The notes beneath the pieces were generated by a model, which saw only the letters and a list, made by a program, of their open reading frames with translations, ran no database searches and was not told where the DNA came from. Position numbers and translations under genes: made by a program. Below, in pieces: positions 14,438 to 22,210 of a stretch of DNA of 24,723 nucleotides; position 1 is the stretch's first letter; every line of letters starts with the position of its first letter. This DNA is from Deltaproteobacteria bacterium (GTDB taxonomy: Bacteria; Desulfobacterota; Dissulfuribacteria; Dissulfuribacterales; QOAL01), in contig JAMOUE010000409.1 in NCBI GenBank assembly GCA_027068235.1, positions 1-24,723 on the forward strand, written 5' to 3'.

Positions 14438-15619
14438 ATGGCCAATGCAATTTCTGCTTTAACAGCCTGGGTAGAACCACGGGTAGCAAAACCAAAACTC
14501 ACCATTGCTGCCCTGGCCTTATTGGGAGTGGTAGGAGTAGTACTTATTATTGGAATTTATGGATTCTTTTTTGGCCATGAACATTTATATGCCGTTACAA
14601 GGGAAATTCCCTGGGGTATTCTCATCTCAAACTATGCATCCTTTGCCATCATTTCCACTGGCCTAGTTTTAATAGCTGCCATGAGCCACGCATTTGGAGG
14701 TAATCCGTTGGCTCCACTGGCCAACAGGGCTGTATATTTGTCAATTATAACTATCTTTGCAGCCTTTCTATCAATTGGAGTGGAGCTAGAAAGTCCTCAC
14801 AGAATGCTACTCTACAACATAATATCGCCAAACTTTACATCAAATATCTGGTGGATGGGTACCCTTTACGGCCTTGCTGTAGGATGCATGTTACTAGAAT
14901 TCTTTGGTATTCTAACAGGCAGTTGGAAAATGGCACTCTACATCGGTGTACTGGGAGCCTTGGCAGAAGTGGGGGCAAATTCAAACCTTGGTGCAGTATT
15001 TGCTACTTTAGCTGCTAGGCCATTTTGGTATGGAGCACAATTACCCGTCTTCTTTCTCTGTTCGGCAGTAATGAGTGGGGCAGCTTGCATCATCCTTTTT
15101 ACTCACCTTGCCTACAAGATTAGAAATGAAAAAATGGATGAGAAAAACTTTATTGCAGTCCGTACAGCAGGAAAAATCTTGGCCCTTACCCTTTTCCTGA
15201 TCGCAATTGCAATTACGTGGCGCCTTATCGTCCTTATGACAGACGGTGAATTAGCAAAACTTGCTGCCATAAACCTTTTGAAAGGTCCTCTGTCAACCAA
15301 CTTTTGGGTATTTGAAATCATAATTGGAATCGTTATGCCGCTGGTTATCCTGGTAGGAACCCAACTAAATAACCTGATGGCCATGTCCGCTGCATCGCTC
15401 ATGGCCCTAGTTGGTGGTTTTTTTCAAAGATTCGATCTCGTTGTCAACGGTCAAACAACACCGGTCTTCTATGGTTGGGACAACCTACCAAGCTTTATGC
15501 ATTACATGCCTTCACCTGCTGAGCTTTTGGTGGTTGCAGGTTCCATCTCCCTGACTGTAGCTGGCTTTTTACTAGGTGAGCGATTTTTTGGAAAAGTCTT
15601 TTCAGTAAGTGAGCATTAA
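14438..15619 (+). CDS. NrfD/PsrC-type quinol-interacting membrane protein (cassette C)
   Basis: 393 residues, about ten hydrophobic helices; AAGAGGAGGAG precedes the ATG. It is highly similar to copy A along its whole length: YAVTREIPWGILI, LESPHRMLLYNIISPN, SNIWWMGTLYGLAVGCM, EVGANSNLGAVFATLAARPFWYG and QRFDLVVNGQTTPVFYGWDNLP. A recent duplication or strong shared constraint is likely. Unlike A and B it has no supported small gene upstream. As with the other copies there is no Fe-S or catalytic partner in the neighbourhood. Role inferred from the family: quinone-linked electron transfer, perhaps with proton translocation. Confidence 0.9.
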   Translation: MANAISALTAWVEPRVAKPKLTIAALALLGVVGVVLIIGIYGFFFGHEHLYAVTREIPWGILISNYASFAIISTGLVLIAAMSHAFGGNPLAPLANRAVYLSIITIFAAFLSIGVELESPHRMLLYNIISPNFTSNIWWMGTLYGLAVGCMLLEFFGILTGSWKMALYIGVLGALAEVGANSNLGAVFATLAARPFWYGAQLPVFFLCSAVMSGAACIILFTHLAYKIRNEKMDEKNFIAVRTAGKILALTLFLIAIAITWRLIVLMTDGELAKLAAINLLKGPLSTNFWVFEIIIGIVMPLVILVGTQLNNLMAMSAASLMALVGGFFQRFDLVVNGQTTPVFYGWDNLPSFMHYMPSPAELLVVAGSISLTVAGFLLGERFFGKVFSVSEH

Positions 15620-15640
15620 AAAGAGCTGAAATAATTTAAG

Positions 15641-15658
15641 GCATCTTTAGCAAGATGC
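15641..15658 (+). other. Small hairpin after nrfD-C
   Basis: A 7-bp perfect stem (GCATCTT/AAGATGC) with a 4-nt loop, 21 bp after the nrfD-C stop. Part of the structured 121-bp gap before merR-C. Confidence 0.45.
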
Positions 15659-15690
15659 ATGAAGGGCCTTTTAAGATACCCACTAATCTT

Positions 15691-15720
15691 GCAGGCCTCG
15701 TGAAACAACATGAGGCCTGC
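15691..15720 (+). other. Intercistronic hairpin between nrfD-C and merR-C
   Basis: A 12-bp stem (GCAGGCCTCGTG/CATGAGGCCTGC, one G-U pair) with a 6-nt loop AAACAA, 20 bp before merR-C. It matches in position the hairpin between the cassette A genes and could reduce merR expression relative to nrfD. Confidence 0.65.
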
Positions 15721-15740
15721 CAAACTTTGAAAAAAGGGAT

Positions 15741-16169
15741 ATGCTGACCGTGCCAGACAGGGAAATCCAAGCGACAAAAGATTCAAACGAGGCCGAAAAG
15801 TCATCATCTAGAAAGGAAAAGGTTGATATTGATACTGGTTTTGATGGTGTAGAACCTGATAAGGCCATATTTCCAATCGGTACCGCTGCTTCAATGCTTG
15901 AAGTCCACCCAAGAACCCTCAGAATATATGAAGACGAAGGCCTAGTAAAACCAGGCAGACGCGGGGGACGGCGTTACTATAGCTTAAACGACATTCAATG
16001 GATCAAGTGTCTGCGCCATATGATCCATGATCAGGGAATAAGCATTGCGGGAATAAAAAAGCTTATGCAATACACCTCATGCTGGAACATAGTAGACTGC
16101 CCCATGGAACAGCGCAAAAAATGCACGGCTTACAAATCCTCTGGAATTGGCATGAAGACTGGAGAGTGA
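15741..16169 (+). CDS. MerR-family regulator with C-terminal cysteine motif (cassette C)
   Basis: 142 residues from the ATG at 15741. A GTG at 15750 is also possible, because the only purine-rich site (AAAAAAGGG) is very close to the ATG and better spaced for the GTG. A polar N-terminal tail is followed by the winged helix PIGTAASMLEVHPRTLRIYEDEGLVKP and wing GRRYYSLNDIQWIKC, almost identical to copy A. The C-terminal block is C114-W..C120-P..C128, again C-x5-C-x7-C; the fourth cysteine of copy A is a tyrosine here. With near-identical DNA-binding helices, A and C are expected to recognise the same operator and may cross-regulate. It converges with the HAD phosphatase gene, whose end is 34 bp away. 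Confidence 0.88.
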   Translation: MLTVPDREIQATKDSNEAEKSSSRKEKVDIDTGFDGVEPDKAIFPIGTAASMLEVHPRTLRIYEDEGLVKPGRRGGRRYYSLNDIQWIKCLRHMIHDQGISIAGIKKLMQYTSCWNIVDCPMEQRKKCTAYKSSGIGMKTGE

Positions 16170-16203
16170 CAACAACACCTAACGATCTTCTCTACTATCC
16201 CTC

Positions 16204-16863
16204 CTAATCAACCAATGAACGTAACCCCTGCGGCTTAGAAATTATAGCCTTAGCCCCTGCTTCCTCAAGTTCCTTTCTATCTCTAAAACCCCAAAGAACT
16301 CCTACAGGGAACATCCCTGCACTGGATGCTGTAAGCATATCGATGGAGGTATCTCCCAGGTAGAGAAATGCATCTGGGGGAAATCCCAAAATCTTTGCAA
16401 TCTCCAAGGCCCCTGTCGGGTCTGGCTTTCTTGGAACGCCGGGCCTGTCTCCAAACACCAAATCAAAAGGCCAGTTTCCAAGATATCTCTCCACACACAA
16501 CTTGGTAAAATCATGGGGCTTGTTAGAGAGCACAGAAAGGCGCAGCCCCTTTTCAACAAGGTAATCTAGTAACTTATCTATCCCCTCATAGAGCTTGGTA
16601 TTCTTGTCCCAATTTTGTGCATAGTCCTTTAAAAAATCCTTATGCAGGCTCTCTAATAGCTTGGCGTCATTTCGAACACCTTCAGGAACTGCGCGCCTGA
16701 CAAGCGTACTTGCTCCATCTCCCACAAAATAACGGTAGCTATCTTCTGGATGAGTGGGCATACCATTTCTCTCAAGTACCCTGTTCATGGAAAGGGCCAA
16801 ATCCTTCAATGTATCAAGAAGGGTGCCATCAAGATCGAACAATACAGCCTTATATCTTCCCAT
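16204..16863 (-). CDS. HAD-superfamily phosphatase, phosphoglycolate phosphatase-like
   Basis: 219 residues with all HAD motifs: nucleophile block DLDGTLLDT (residues ~9-17), motif II SNKP, the lysine in PRKPDP, and motif IV GDTSIDM. An alpha-helical cap with VGDGASTLVRRAVP lies between motifs I and II, as in Gph/PGP enzymes. It would dephosphorylate 2-phosphoglycolate or a related small phosphoester; HAD specificity cannot be read from sequence with certainty. Monocistronic on the minus strand, divergent from the nitroreductase gene. Confidence 0.9.
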   Translation of the reverse strand: MGRYKAVLFDLDGTLLDTLKDLALSMNRVLERNGMPTHPEDSYRYFVGDGASTLVRRAVPEGVRNDAKLLESLHKDFLKDYAQNWDKNTKLYEGIDKLLDYLVEKGLRLSVLSNKPHDFTKLCVERYLGNWPFDLVFGDRPGVPRKPDPTGALEIAKILGFPPDAFLYLGDTSIDMLTASSAGMFPVGVLWGFRDRKELEEAGAKAIISKPQGLRSLVD

Positions 16864-17092
16864 ATCTATTTCCTTTCTCTAGCAAATTGGTGCCACTTTT
16901 CTACCAGAAGGTGTCTTTTAAAATCCTCTTTCATTTGCTTCTACTTATACTCTTCAAGCTGGTGCCACGGCAAGTTTGTTGACATCATTGTAAATCCTTG
17001 CCCAAATCCTGGTTTGATTCCACTATATTCAGGGAATTTGACGAACTAGATGCAAATGCTATTTTATGACAACAACCTGACAGGAGGCGTTT

Positions 17093-17755
17093 ATGGACAC
17101 AATCACATGCATAAAGACCCGACAAAGCATAAGGGCATTTCTCAAAGAGCAAGTGCCAGAAGAGACCTTGAAGGAGATTATCCAGGTGGCTTCGTGGAGT
17201 CCATCTTACAAAAACACCCAACCTTGGGAAGTAATGATTGTATCAGGTGCGAAAAAAGAGGCCCTTTCTGCCATGCTAGTGGAGCTGCTCGAAAAGGGAG
17301 AACCGCCAACTCCAGACATTCCAGAACCTGAGTCGTGGCCAGGCCCTCAGCAGGAGCGTATCCGTCATCTCGTCGAGACAAGGAAAAAGGCCTTTGGGAT
17401 AGATTTGTCTGATCCTAAGGTGATAAAAGGAGCAAAAAAGGCCAATTTCAGATTTTACGGGGCTCCACATGGAATCTTTTTGTATCAGGATAAGGAGCTA
17501 CCCCTTTGGTCTCTATTTGATATTGGGCTTTTTGCTCAAAGCCTAATGCTTGCAGCTCATGAAAAGGGGCTTGGCACTGTACCCCAGGCCTTTGTAACCG
17601 ACTATGCAAAACAGACAAAGGAATTCTTGGGCATACCAGAGTCTAAAAGATTGGTTCTTGGCATATCTATCGGATACCCCGACATGGAAGCACCGGCAAA
17701 CAAGATTCGAACAGACAGGGTCCCACTTGATGAAATACTAAAATTCTCATCATGA
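17093..17755 (+). CDS. Nitroreductase-family FMN oxidoreductase
   Basis: 220 residues, AGGAGG 7 bases before the ATG. The N-terminus CIKTRQSIRAFLKEQVPEETL and WSPSYKNTQPWEVMIVSG are the FMN-binding signatures (R-x-S-x-R and SxxNxQPW). The C-terminal ISIGYPD matches the family's GYP motif, which here has its usual role in flavin binding. Such enzymes use NAD(P)H to reduce nitroaromatics, quinones or enoates; the natural substrate is unknown. Probably cytoplasmic and monocistronic. Confidence 0.92.
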   Translation: MDTITCIKTRQSIRAFLKEQVPEETLKEIIQVASWSPSYKNTQPWEVMIVSGAKKEALSAMLVELLEKGEPPTPDIPEPESWPGPQQERIRHLVETRKKAFGIDLSDPKVIKGAKKANFRFYGAPHGIFLYQDKELPLWSLFDIGLFAQSLMLAAHEKGLGTVPQAFVTDYAKQTKEFLGIPESKRLVLGISIGYPDMEAPANKIRTDRVPLDEILKFSS

Positions 17756-17960
17756 TATTATCTGTGGGCAGCCCCTAAAGAAGTAGCCCGTAGTCCAAAC
17801 TACAGATGACAAATTTATTGCTGCTGTAAGTGCGCGCAAAGTGCAGCGGTCTCCATCACTTTTTTATTCAATAGATCTTGCACTCTAATATTTTCTATCA
17901 TAAATGAAGACGTCACTACTTTAAGCACAGATGATAAGGAACGAGAGGAGAAAACCAACC

Positions 17961-18986
17961 ATGAAATCAAAAATCCTTATTGCTTTTATTGTATCCATCT
18001 TTGCCTTGACCTTTTTTTCTACTATTTCGTTTGCTGACGAAATCATTCTTAAAAACGGCGATAGACTCTCTGGAAAATTGGTATCCATGGAGGAAGGTAA
18101 ATTAATCTTCAACACCTCATATGCTGGCGACATCACCGTTAATTGGAGTGAGATCAAAACCATAAAAACGGATGGCCAAGCAGCAATCCTTTTGAACAAT
18201 GGAAGCCTAATAAAAGGGGCCTTGCAACCTACCAAAGATAACAAGGTGATGGTTGATACATCTTCCTCACTTGGAACTCCCCCCTTGGATCTTGGTGAAG
18301 TAGCTGCCATCAACCCAGAGCTTCTGCCACAGGAAGTAAAGCTGACAGGAAGGGCAGATGTGGCAATTGCGCTTAGGTCGGGCAATACCGATACATCCAC
18401 ATATAACCTAAGTGGTGAAATCCAGGCCCGTTCAAAAAAGAGCCGTTACACCCTTGGTGGTGAATACAATCGGGAAGAAGATCACGACAAAACAACCGTC
18501 AACAACTGGCTGGCCTATGCAAAATATGACCATTTCCTGACTGAGAAATTATACGGATACGTCAATACGGTATTTGAAAAGGACAAAATGGCAGATCTAA
18601 ACTTGAGATCTTCCATTGGATTAGGGCTTGGATATCAGGTATGGGAGTCTGAAAAGACCAATCTAGCACTGGAAGCAGGCCTATCCTATGTAAATGAAGA
18701 TTACGACGTGGGAAGCGATAGTAATTATGCCGCCTTCCGCTGGTCAGTGGATTTTGACCGCTATATCTGGGATGATTTCCTGCAATTTTTCCATTTCCAT
18801 GAAGGTACTATAGGACTTGAGGACACAAGTGATATTACAATCAGGAGCCGTACGGGCCTGCGTATGCCTCTAAAAAATGGATTTTCTGCCAACATGCAAT
18901 ACAACTGGGATTGGGATAACACACCTGCCCCTGGAAAAGATTCTGTTGATGAAGCCTTTATAGTAGGGCTTGGTTATGAATTTTAA
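17961..18986 (+). CDS. DUF481 outer-membrane beta-barrel protein
   Basis: 341 residues from the ATG behind GAGAGGAG. A clear signal peptide (basic MKSK, hydrophobic core, cleavage after SFA before DEIIL, about residue 25) is followed by a small beta-rich region (ILKNGDRLSGKLVSMEEGKL). The C-terminal DUF481 barrel has alternating aromatic strands such as YTLGGEYNREED and MQYNWDWDNTPAPG, and ends in LGYEF with the terminal aromatic typical of barrel insertion. The family is related to YdiY; its function is unknown. It indicates a Gram-negative envelope. An upstream in-frame ATG at 17931 would disrupt the signal peptide and is rejected. Confidence 0.9.
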   Translation: MKSKILIAFIVSIFALTFFSTISFADEIILKNGDRLSGKLVSMEEGKLIFNTSYAGDITVNWSEIKTIKTDGQAAILLNNGSLIKGALQPTKDNKVMVDTSSSLGTPPLDLGEVAAINPELLPQEVKLTGRADVAIALRSGNTDTSTYNLSGEIQARSKKSRYTLGGEYNREEDHDKTTVNNWLAYAKYDHFLTEKLYGYVNTVFEKDKMADLNLRSSIGLGLGYQVWESEKTNLALEAGLSYVNEDYDVGSDSNYAAFRWSVDFDRYIWDDFLQFFHFHEGTIGLEDTSDITIRSRTGLRMPLKNGFSANMQYNWDWDNTPAPGKDSVDEAFIVGLGYEF

Positions 18987-19010
18987 ATAGATCAAACCTG
19001 CAATAATTAG

Positions 19011-19110
19011 GTAATAACAGGCTACCTCTAAGACTTTGTGCGAAAATTAGGCACATGCCGCCACAATAAAAAAAGGGCAACAACTTTTAGAGGTAGCCTT
19101 TAAGTATTAC
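19011..19110. repeat. 100-bp inverted-repeat element, MITE-like or large hairpin
   Basis: A 13-bp perfect inverted repeat (AGGCTACCTCTAA at 19019-19031, TTAGAGGTAGCCT at 19087-19099) has outer arms GTAATA/TATTAC that also pair. The interior (about 55 bp) includes GTGC...GCAC and an A-run. There is no ORF. The ends resemble transposon terminal repeats, but a long-loop transcript-end structure for the DUF481 gene is possible. Confidence 0.55.
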
Positions 19111-19148
19111 TGAGAGCCGTTTTTAGATGATATGAGCTGTCTATTACA

Positions 19149-19280
19149 GGCCCAGACGGGCCGGAAAGCAATCCTCCTTATCATTGCAGAGGCGGCGCAG
19201 CTGCTGCGAGCGATTTCCAACTACCCTGCTCCTTCAGTGGAGATTGCTTCGTCGGCGCATTCGCACCTCCTCGCAATGAC
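19149..19280. repeat. REP-like palindromic repeat pair
   Basis: The right copy (19239-19280) contains AGATTGCTTCGTCGGCGCAT and ends CCTCGCAATGAC. This is a form of the short interspersed repeat common in many bacterial genomes (ATTGCTTCGTC...CTCGCAATGAC). The left copy (19181-19218) is degenerate and inverted, starting TCATTGC. A small GGCCC/GGGCC stem lies at 19149-19162. Non-coding. Confidence 0.65.
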
Positions 19281-19516
19281 AGCAATCAATTTGTCTTCTC
19301 TTTTACGCTCTTAGTAATAAAACAGTTTTAGAAAGGAGCCTGTAGAATATCCTTTAAGGACTACTTTTGTAATTATTAGATGGAAAACTTGAGCTTGAAA
19401 TTTAGCTTAACAGCAAAACCTTCACTTATTTCCACTTTGCAGGTTCAGACAAAACAAATTTGACTGTCTTCAATAAAATACTCTATACAATCTAGAAAAG
19501 CGCAACATCTAATCCC
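19281..19516. other. Non-coding stretch after the REP-like repeats
   Basis: I see no ORF, promoter or structure I can support here. Together with the two repeat elements it makes up a 530-bp gap between the DUF481 gene and the 86-aa gene. Confidence 0.5.
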
Positions 19517-19777
19517 TTATTGGCGGGTGGGAGGCAGTTCTTCTACATCCTTTTTTAACTCGCCAATCTGGATACCAAGTGCAACACACTGACGTCCTTC
19601 CATGCACGCCTTTACATCTTCTTCATCAAGATAGTGGTCAAGTTTTTTACCTTTTCGCTCCAAATGAATAACCCAACTCTTCTTTTCCTCATCATACTCT
19701 GCATCCAAATTTATTCCACACTGGCCAATATCAGGATATATTTCCTGAATTTTCTTGCAAAGTTCCTCTTTGTTCAT
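19517..19777 (-). CDS. Small conserved-looking hypothetical protein
   Basis: 86 residues, AAGGAGG 6 bases before the ATG. Soluble and very charged, with three cysteines (in ELCKKI, GQCGIN, GRQCVA plus one in KACMEG). The sequence NLDAEYDEEKKSWVIHLERKGKKLDHYLDEEDVKACMEG suggests a small alpha/beta fold. I have the impression of relatives in sulfate reducers but cannot name a family. Monocistronic. Confidence 0.75.
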   Translation of the reverse strand: MNKEELCKKIQEIYPDIGQCGINLDAEYDEEKKSWVIHLERKGKKLDHYLDEEDVKACMEGRQCVALGIQIGELKKDVEELPPTRQ

Positions 19778-19910
19778 GGCGTCCTCCTTACTTTTTATTT
19801 GCAGCCTTATTCATTAGGACTTTTATTATAAGATAAGTAACTTCCGTGGCGGTGCAACAAGATTTATTTTATTTTTGAGCACCCTTGACTAACAAAACAA
19901 CTTTTGTGAA

Positions 19911-20306
19911 ATGAGAAAACTACAACGAACTTGTACTGAGAATGGTTTAGTTCATCTTTTTGTCTATGGAACCCTGAAAAGGGGCTACAATAACCACTAT
20001 TATTTAGCTCGTGGGAAAAGTATATATCTAGGTAAGGCAGAAACCGTTGATGCCTTTGCATTATATGTGGGCAGATATCCCTATGTCACACCTCAAGAAC
20101 CAATCTGCCCCATAAAAGGTGAACTATATGCCGTAGACCAAAATACACTTGCCCAAATCGATCTACTAGAAGGACACCCCACCTATTACAAAAGACGACT
20201 GACAAAGGTCAGGCTTCAAGAAGATGGTTCCATTGTTGATGCGTTTCTATACTTTCATGAAAATCCTGAAGGCAAACTAGTACCATCTGGCCTATTCATA
20301 AAATGA
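19911..20306 (+). CDS. Gamma-glutamylcyclotransferase-like (GGCT/AIG2 fold) protein
   Basis: 131 residues. The VYGTLKRGYNNHYYL block is the substrate-binding loop of the GGCT/AIG2-like fold, and the catalytic glutamate is expected in DLLEGHPTYYKR. The family releases 5-oxoproline from gamma-glutamyl amines or amino acids; the exact substrate is open. The ATG at 19911 has no clear ribosome site, but no better in-frame start exists before the conserved block; the first ~13 residues may be misassigned. Nearest neighbours are unrelated and on the opposite strand. Confidence 0.86.
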   Translation: MRKLQRTCTENGLVHLFVYGTLKRGYNNHYYLARGKSIYLGKAETVDAFALYVGRYPYVTPQEPICPIKGELYAVDQNTLAQIDLLEGHPTYYKRRLTKVRLQEDGSIVDAFLYFHENPEGKLVPSGLFIK

Positions 20307-20332
20307 TATCAAACGGTATTTCCAGGCAATTC

Positions 20333-21166
20333 TTAATTACCTTCTCCCTCGGCCAAAATACTATAGACCTCTGGAGGAGACATCCCTGCCTTTGCAGCAA
20401 TCTCTTTTAATGTTTCATTGGCTGTAGCAGCAATACCTGCCTTTTTAAGGCGTATTAGCAGATCCTGAACATTTACATGATAGGTATTGGCTATATCATT
20501 AATAGACATCCTACCTGTACCAGGAGGAGGCATTTTAGGCAGACGTGTAACACCACCATTTAATGAAGAATCTTTCATCGCCTTCATTGCCAAGGCAAAT
20601 ATCTGAGATGGGCTAGTTCCGGCCTTTCTGGCAAGTTCCTTCAGGTTTTCTTGGCCTGAGTCTACTTGTATGCCACTTTTTCGTAAGGCCTCAATAAACC
20701 TCTTTGGCTCAACGCCCAAAAATCTGGCAAGCCTATTTACTGGCACCAATTCAGCATGACCAAAAGGAGGATTCCCATATTTCCTTGTTTGAGACTGCTT
20801 TACAAACTCCTTTAAGTCTATAAGTTGTTTCATGGGAGGCACTTGATAGTAAGAAGAGAGACAAAATATCAGGGTTAAAAACAAGGAGCCCAATAAAGTG
20901 GGGATAGGTGAAACACCTTTTAGCTTCTTCTGTAAATAAGCCACTATTATCTGCCAGTTTAGATAGAGGTGAATCAATCCTGCAAAAGAGAATAAAGTTC
21001 CAGCACACAGATGGAGATTATCCCACTGTTCTTTAGAAAGGCCCCATAATTTCCAATCAGACCAAAAAGCGACTCTACCGTGCGGTTCAATGAATAGAAC
21101 AACACTGGACACAAGCAATACAATAAATGACCATAACAAAGTTAAGGAGATGAAACGTTTGAACAT
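20333..21166 (-). CDS. DUF4405 membrane protein with two C-terminal helical repeats
   Basis: 277 residues from the ATG at 21166 (GGAG 9 bases upstream); a TTG two codons earlier is less likely. Helices near 4-27, 51-76 and 90-112 form the DUF4405 domain, with HGRVAFWSDWKLWGLSKEQW and the histidines in NLHLCAG...LIHLYLNW that could bind haem. After a linker come two tandem ~55-residue helical repeats (VPVNRLARFLGVEPKRF... and SINDIANTYHVNVQDLL...), each ending with LKE.A.KAG.SP..I. These look like small DNA- or ligand-binding helical modules on a membrane anchor. A gene for a small exported protein lies upstream on the same strand, with a terminator between. Confidence 0.84.
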   Translation of the reverse strand: MFKRFISLTLLWSFIVLLVSSVVLFIEPHGRVAFWSDWKLWGLSKEQWDNLHLCAGTLFSFAGLIHLYLNWQIIVAYLQKKLKGVSPIPTLLGSLFLTLIFCLSSYYQVPPMKQLIDLKEFVKQSQTRKYGNPPFGHAELVPVNRLARFLGVEPKRFIEALRKSGIQVDSGQENLKELARKAGTSPSQIFALAMKAMKDSSLNGGVTRLPKMPPPGTGRMSINDIANTYHVNVQDLLIRLKKAGIAATANETLKEIAAKAGMSPPEVYSILAEGEGN

Positions 21167-21288
21167 GATCAAGTGCTCCTCAAATAGAATTTTTAAATCC
21201 TACAGCTCATTAAACTTGATTACTCAAATAAAATCTTCTACTAATTTGTATTTGATACAGCCTAGCTCATAATACAGAACATTTAATG

Positions 21289-21329
21289 AAAAAAAAGGCG
21301 TCAGGACTGAGGGGGTGGTCCTAACGCCT
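21289..21329 (-). terminator. Rho-independent terminator after the exported OB-like gene
   Basis: An 11-bp stem with one mismatch (AGGCGT-AGGAC / GTCCT-ACGCCT, 21296-21329) and a 10-nt loop is followed on the minus strand by eight T. A textbook form, 34 bp past the stop at 21363. Confidence 0.92.
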
Positions 21330-21362
21330 GTAACGAGGATCTATATATGATGCGGAGGGGAA

Positions 21363-21824
21363 CTAGCTATTATTTTTGTTCTGTGCACCATTCCCCATGG
21401 AGCCTCTCCAAAGAGGAGTTCCATCAACACTATCACGCAACTCAATTGACTGACCATCAACTGTTACGCTGGTAGCTATCAACTTGGTGCTGCCATCAGA
21501 AAATGTAACCTCATAACCAGTTACAGTAATTGCCTCTCCGACCTCAGGACGTGCAACAGATGAGGCATCCCAGAACTTGACTGGTCCCATACCATAAACT
21601 GTCACAATTTCACTACCTGTATCTATTGCAATACCTTGGCCCTGAATACCAACGGATGCCACTACGCCTGAAACTGTTACTGGAATACCATCATAAATGG
21701 ATACTACAGGTCCTGTTCCATCCATTGCTCCATTACCGTTGCCAGCAATGGCTCCGCTGCCTAAACTAACTACTGATAAAAGTATTGTTAAACAGATAAC
21801 CGCCAAATTCCTTCCTGCTTTCAT
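21363..21824 (-). CDS. Exported small OB-like protein
   Basis: 153 residues; AAAGGAGGAAAT precedes the ATG. The N-terminal signal peptide (MKAGRNLAVICLTILLSVVSLGSGAIAG) has a cleavage site near residue 27. The mature part has a G/N/D-rich start, then a beta-rich OB-like domain (VTVSGVVASVGIQGQGIAIDTGSEIVTVYGMGPVKFW and VGEAITVTGYEV), ending in SVDGTPLWRGS and a polar tail. I have seen similar small periplasmic proteins beside DUF4405 genes, so the pair probably work together, but no function is known to me. A terminator follows it, so the two genes are at least partly separate units. Confidence 0.82.
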   Translation of the reverse strand: MKAGRNLAVICLTILLSVVSLGSGAIAGNGNGAMDGTGPVVSIYDGIPVTVSGVVASVGIQGQGIAIDTGSEIVTVYGMGPVKFWDASSVARPEVGEAITVTGYEVTFSDGSTKLIATSVTVDGQSIELRDSVDGTPLWRGSMGNGAQNKNNS

Positions 21825-22210
21825 GTTTTATTTCCTCCTTTTTTGTTGTTAAGCTGGCCAGCTTGTACCTACTCTTATTCACTTGGCGTGCCAACAACAC
21901 CCAAGAGGAATTATCCACATAAAAACAGTAGGTTATACCAATTAACACCTTCTTAGTGATAAAAAATAATCGACAAACCAAACCTTTCTATCGCCACTTT
22001 CGTCGATGAAAAAGACAAAAGAGACCTTTCAGTATCTTGCTCAGTATCAAGAAGTGATATAGTTACAGTCCAAAGACAAATCCAATCAACTCAAATTAGT
22101 CTTCTTCTAGACTTCTACAATCTCAGACAAAGTCTACAGATCAAGCTGTAAAATCAATCATATTTCAGGAAAAAAGTAGTGGTAAAATCTGGGAATTTGT
22201 AGAATTTTTA
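21825..22210. other. Control region between divergent genes, with palindromes
   Basis: No ORF. It contains a perfect 14-bp palindrome AAGCTGGCCAGCTT (21851-21864) and a 12-bp inverted repeat TTGGC-GT-GCCAA (21883-21894) just upstream of the exported OB-like gene, both operator candidates. CAGTATC occurs twice near 22030-22050. I cannot place a promoter. Confidence 0.45.

Noticed and set aside
14338..14580. 80-codon plus-strand ORF starting just after hairpin C
   Set aside because: It has no ribosome site and overlaps the well-supported nrfD-C start out of frame. Only its first 11 bases match the cassette A small gene, so it is kept as a possible vestige, not a gene.
9349..16169. Reading the NrfD genes as parts of Psr, Nrf, Hmc or Dsr complexes
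   Set aside because: No Fe-S, cytochrome or molybdopterin subunits are present in or beside the three cassettes, so naming any of these complexes would be unsupported.
16870..16900. TGGCACC...TTTGC upstream of the HAD phosphatase, a sigma-54-like look
   Set aside because: GG-to-GC spacing is one base short of the strict requirement, and the start codon would almost coincide with the transcript start.
1100..17310. Other CCGCCA/TGGCGG occurrences (near 1102, 2287, 5421, 10727, 17304)
   Set aside because: They lie in coding sequence or at a gene junction and have no flanking complementary stem, so they are not members of the hexaloop hairpin set.
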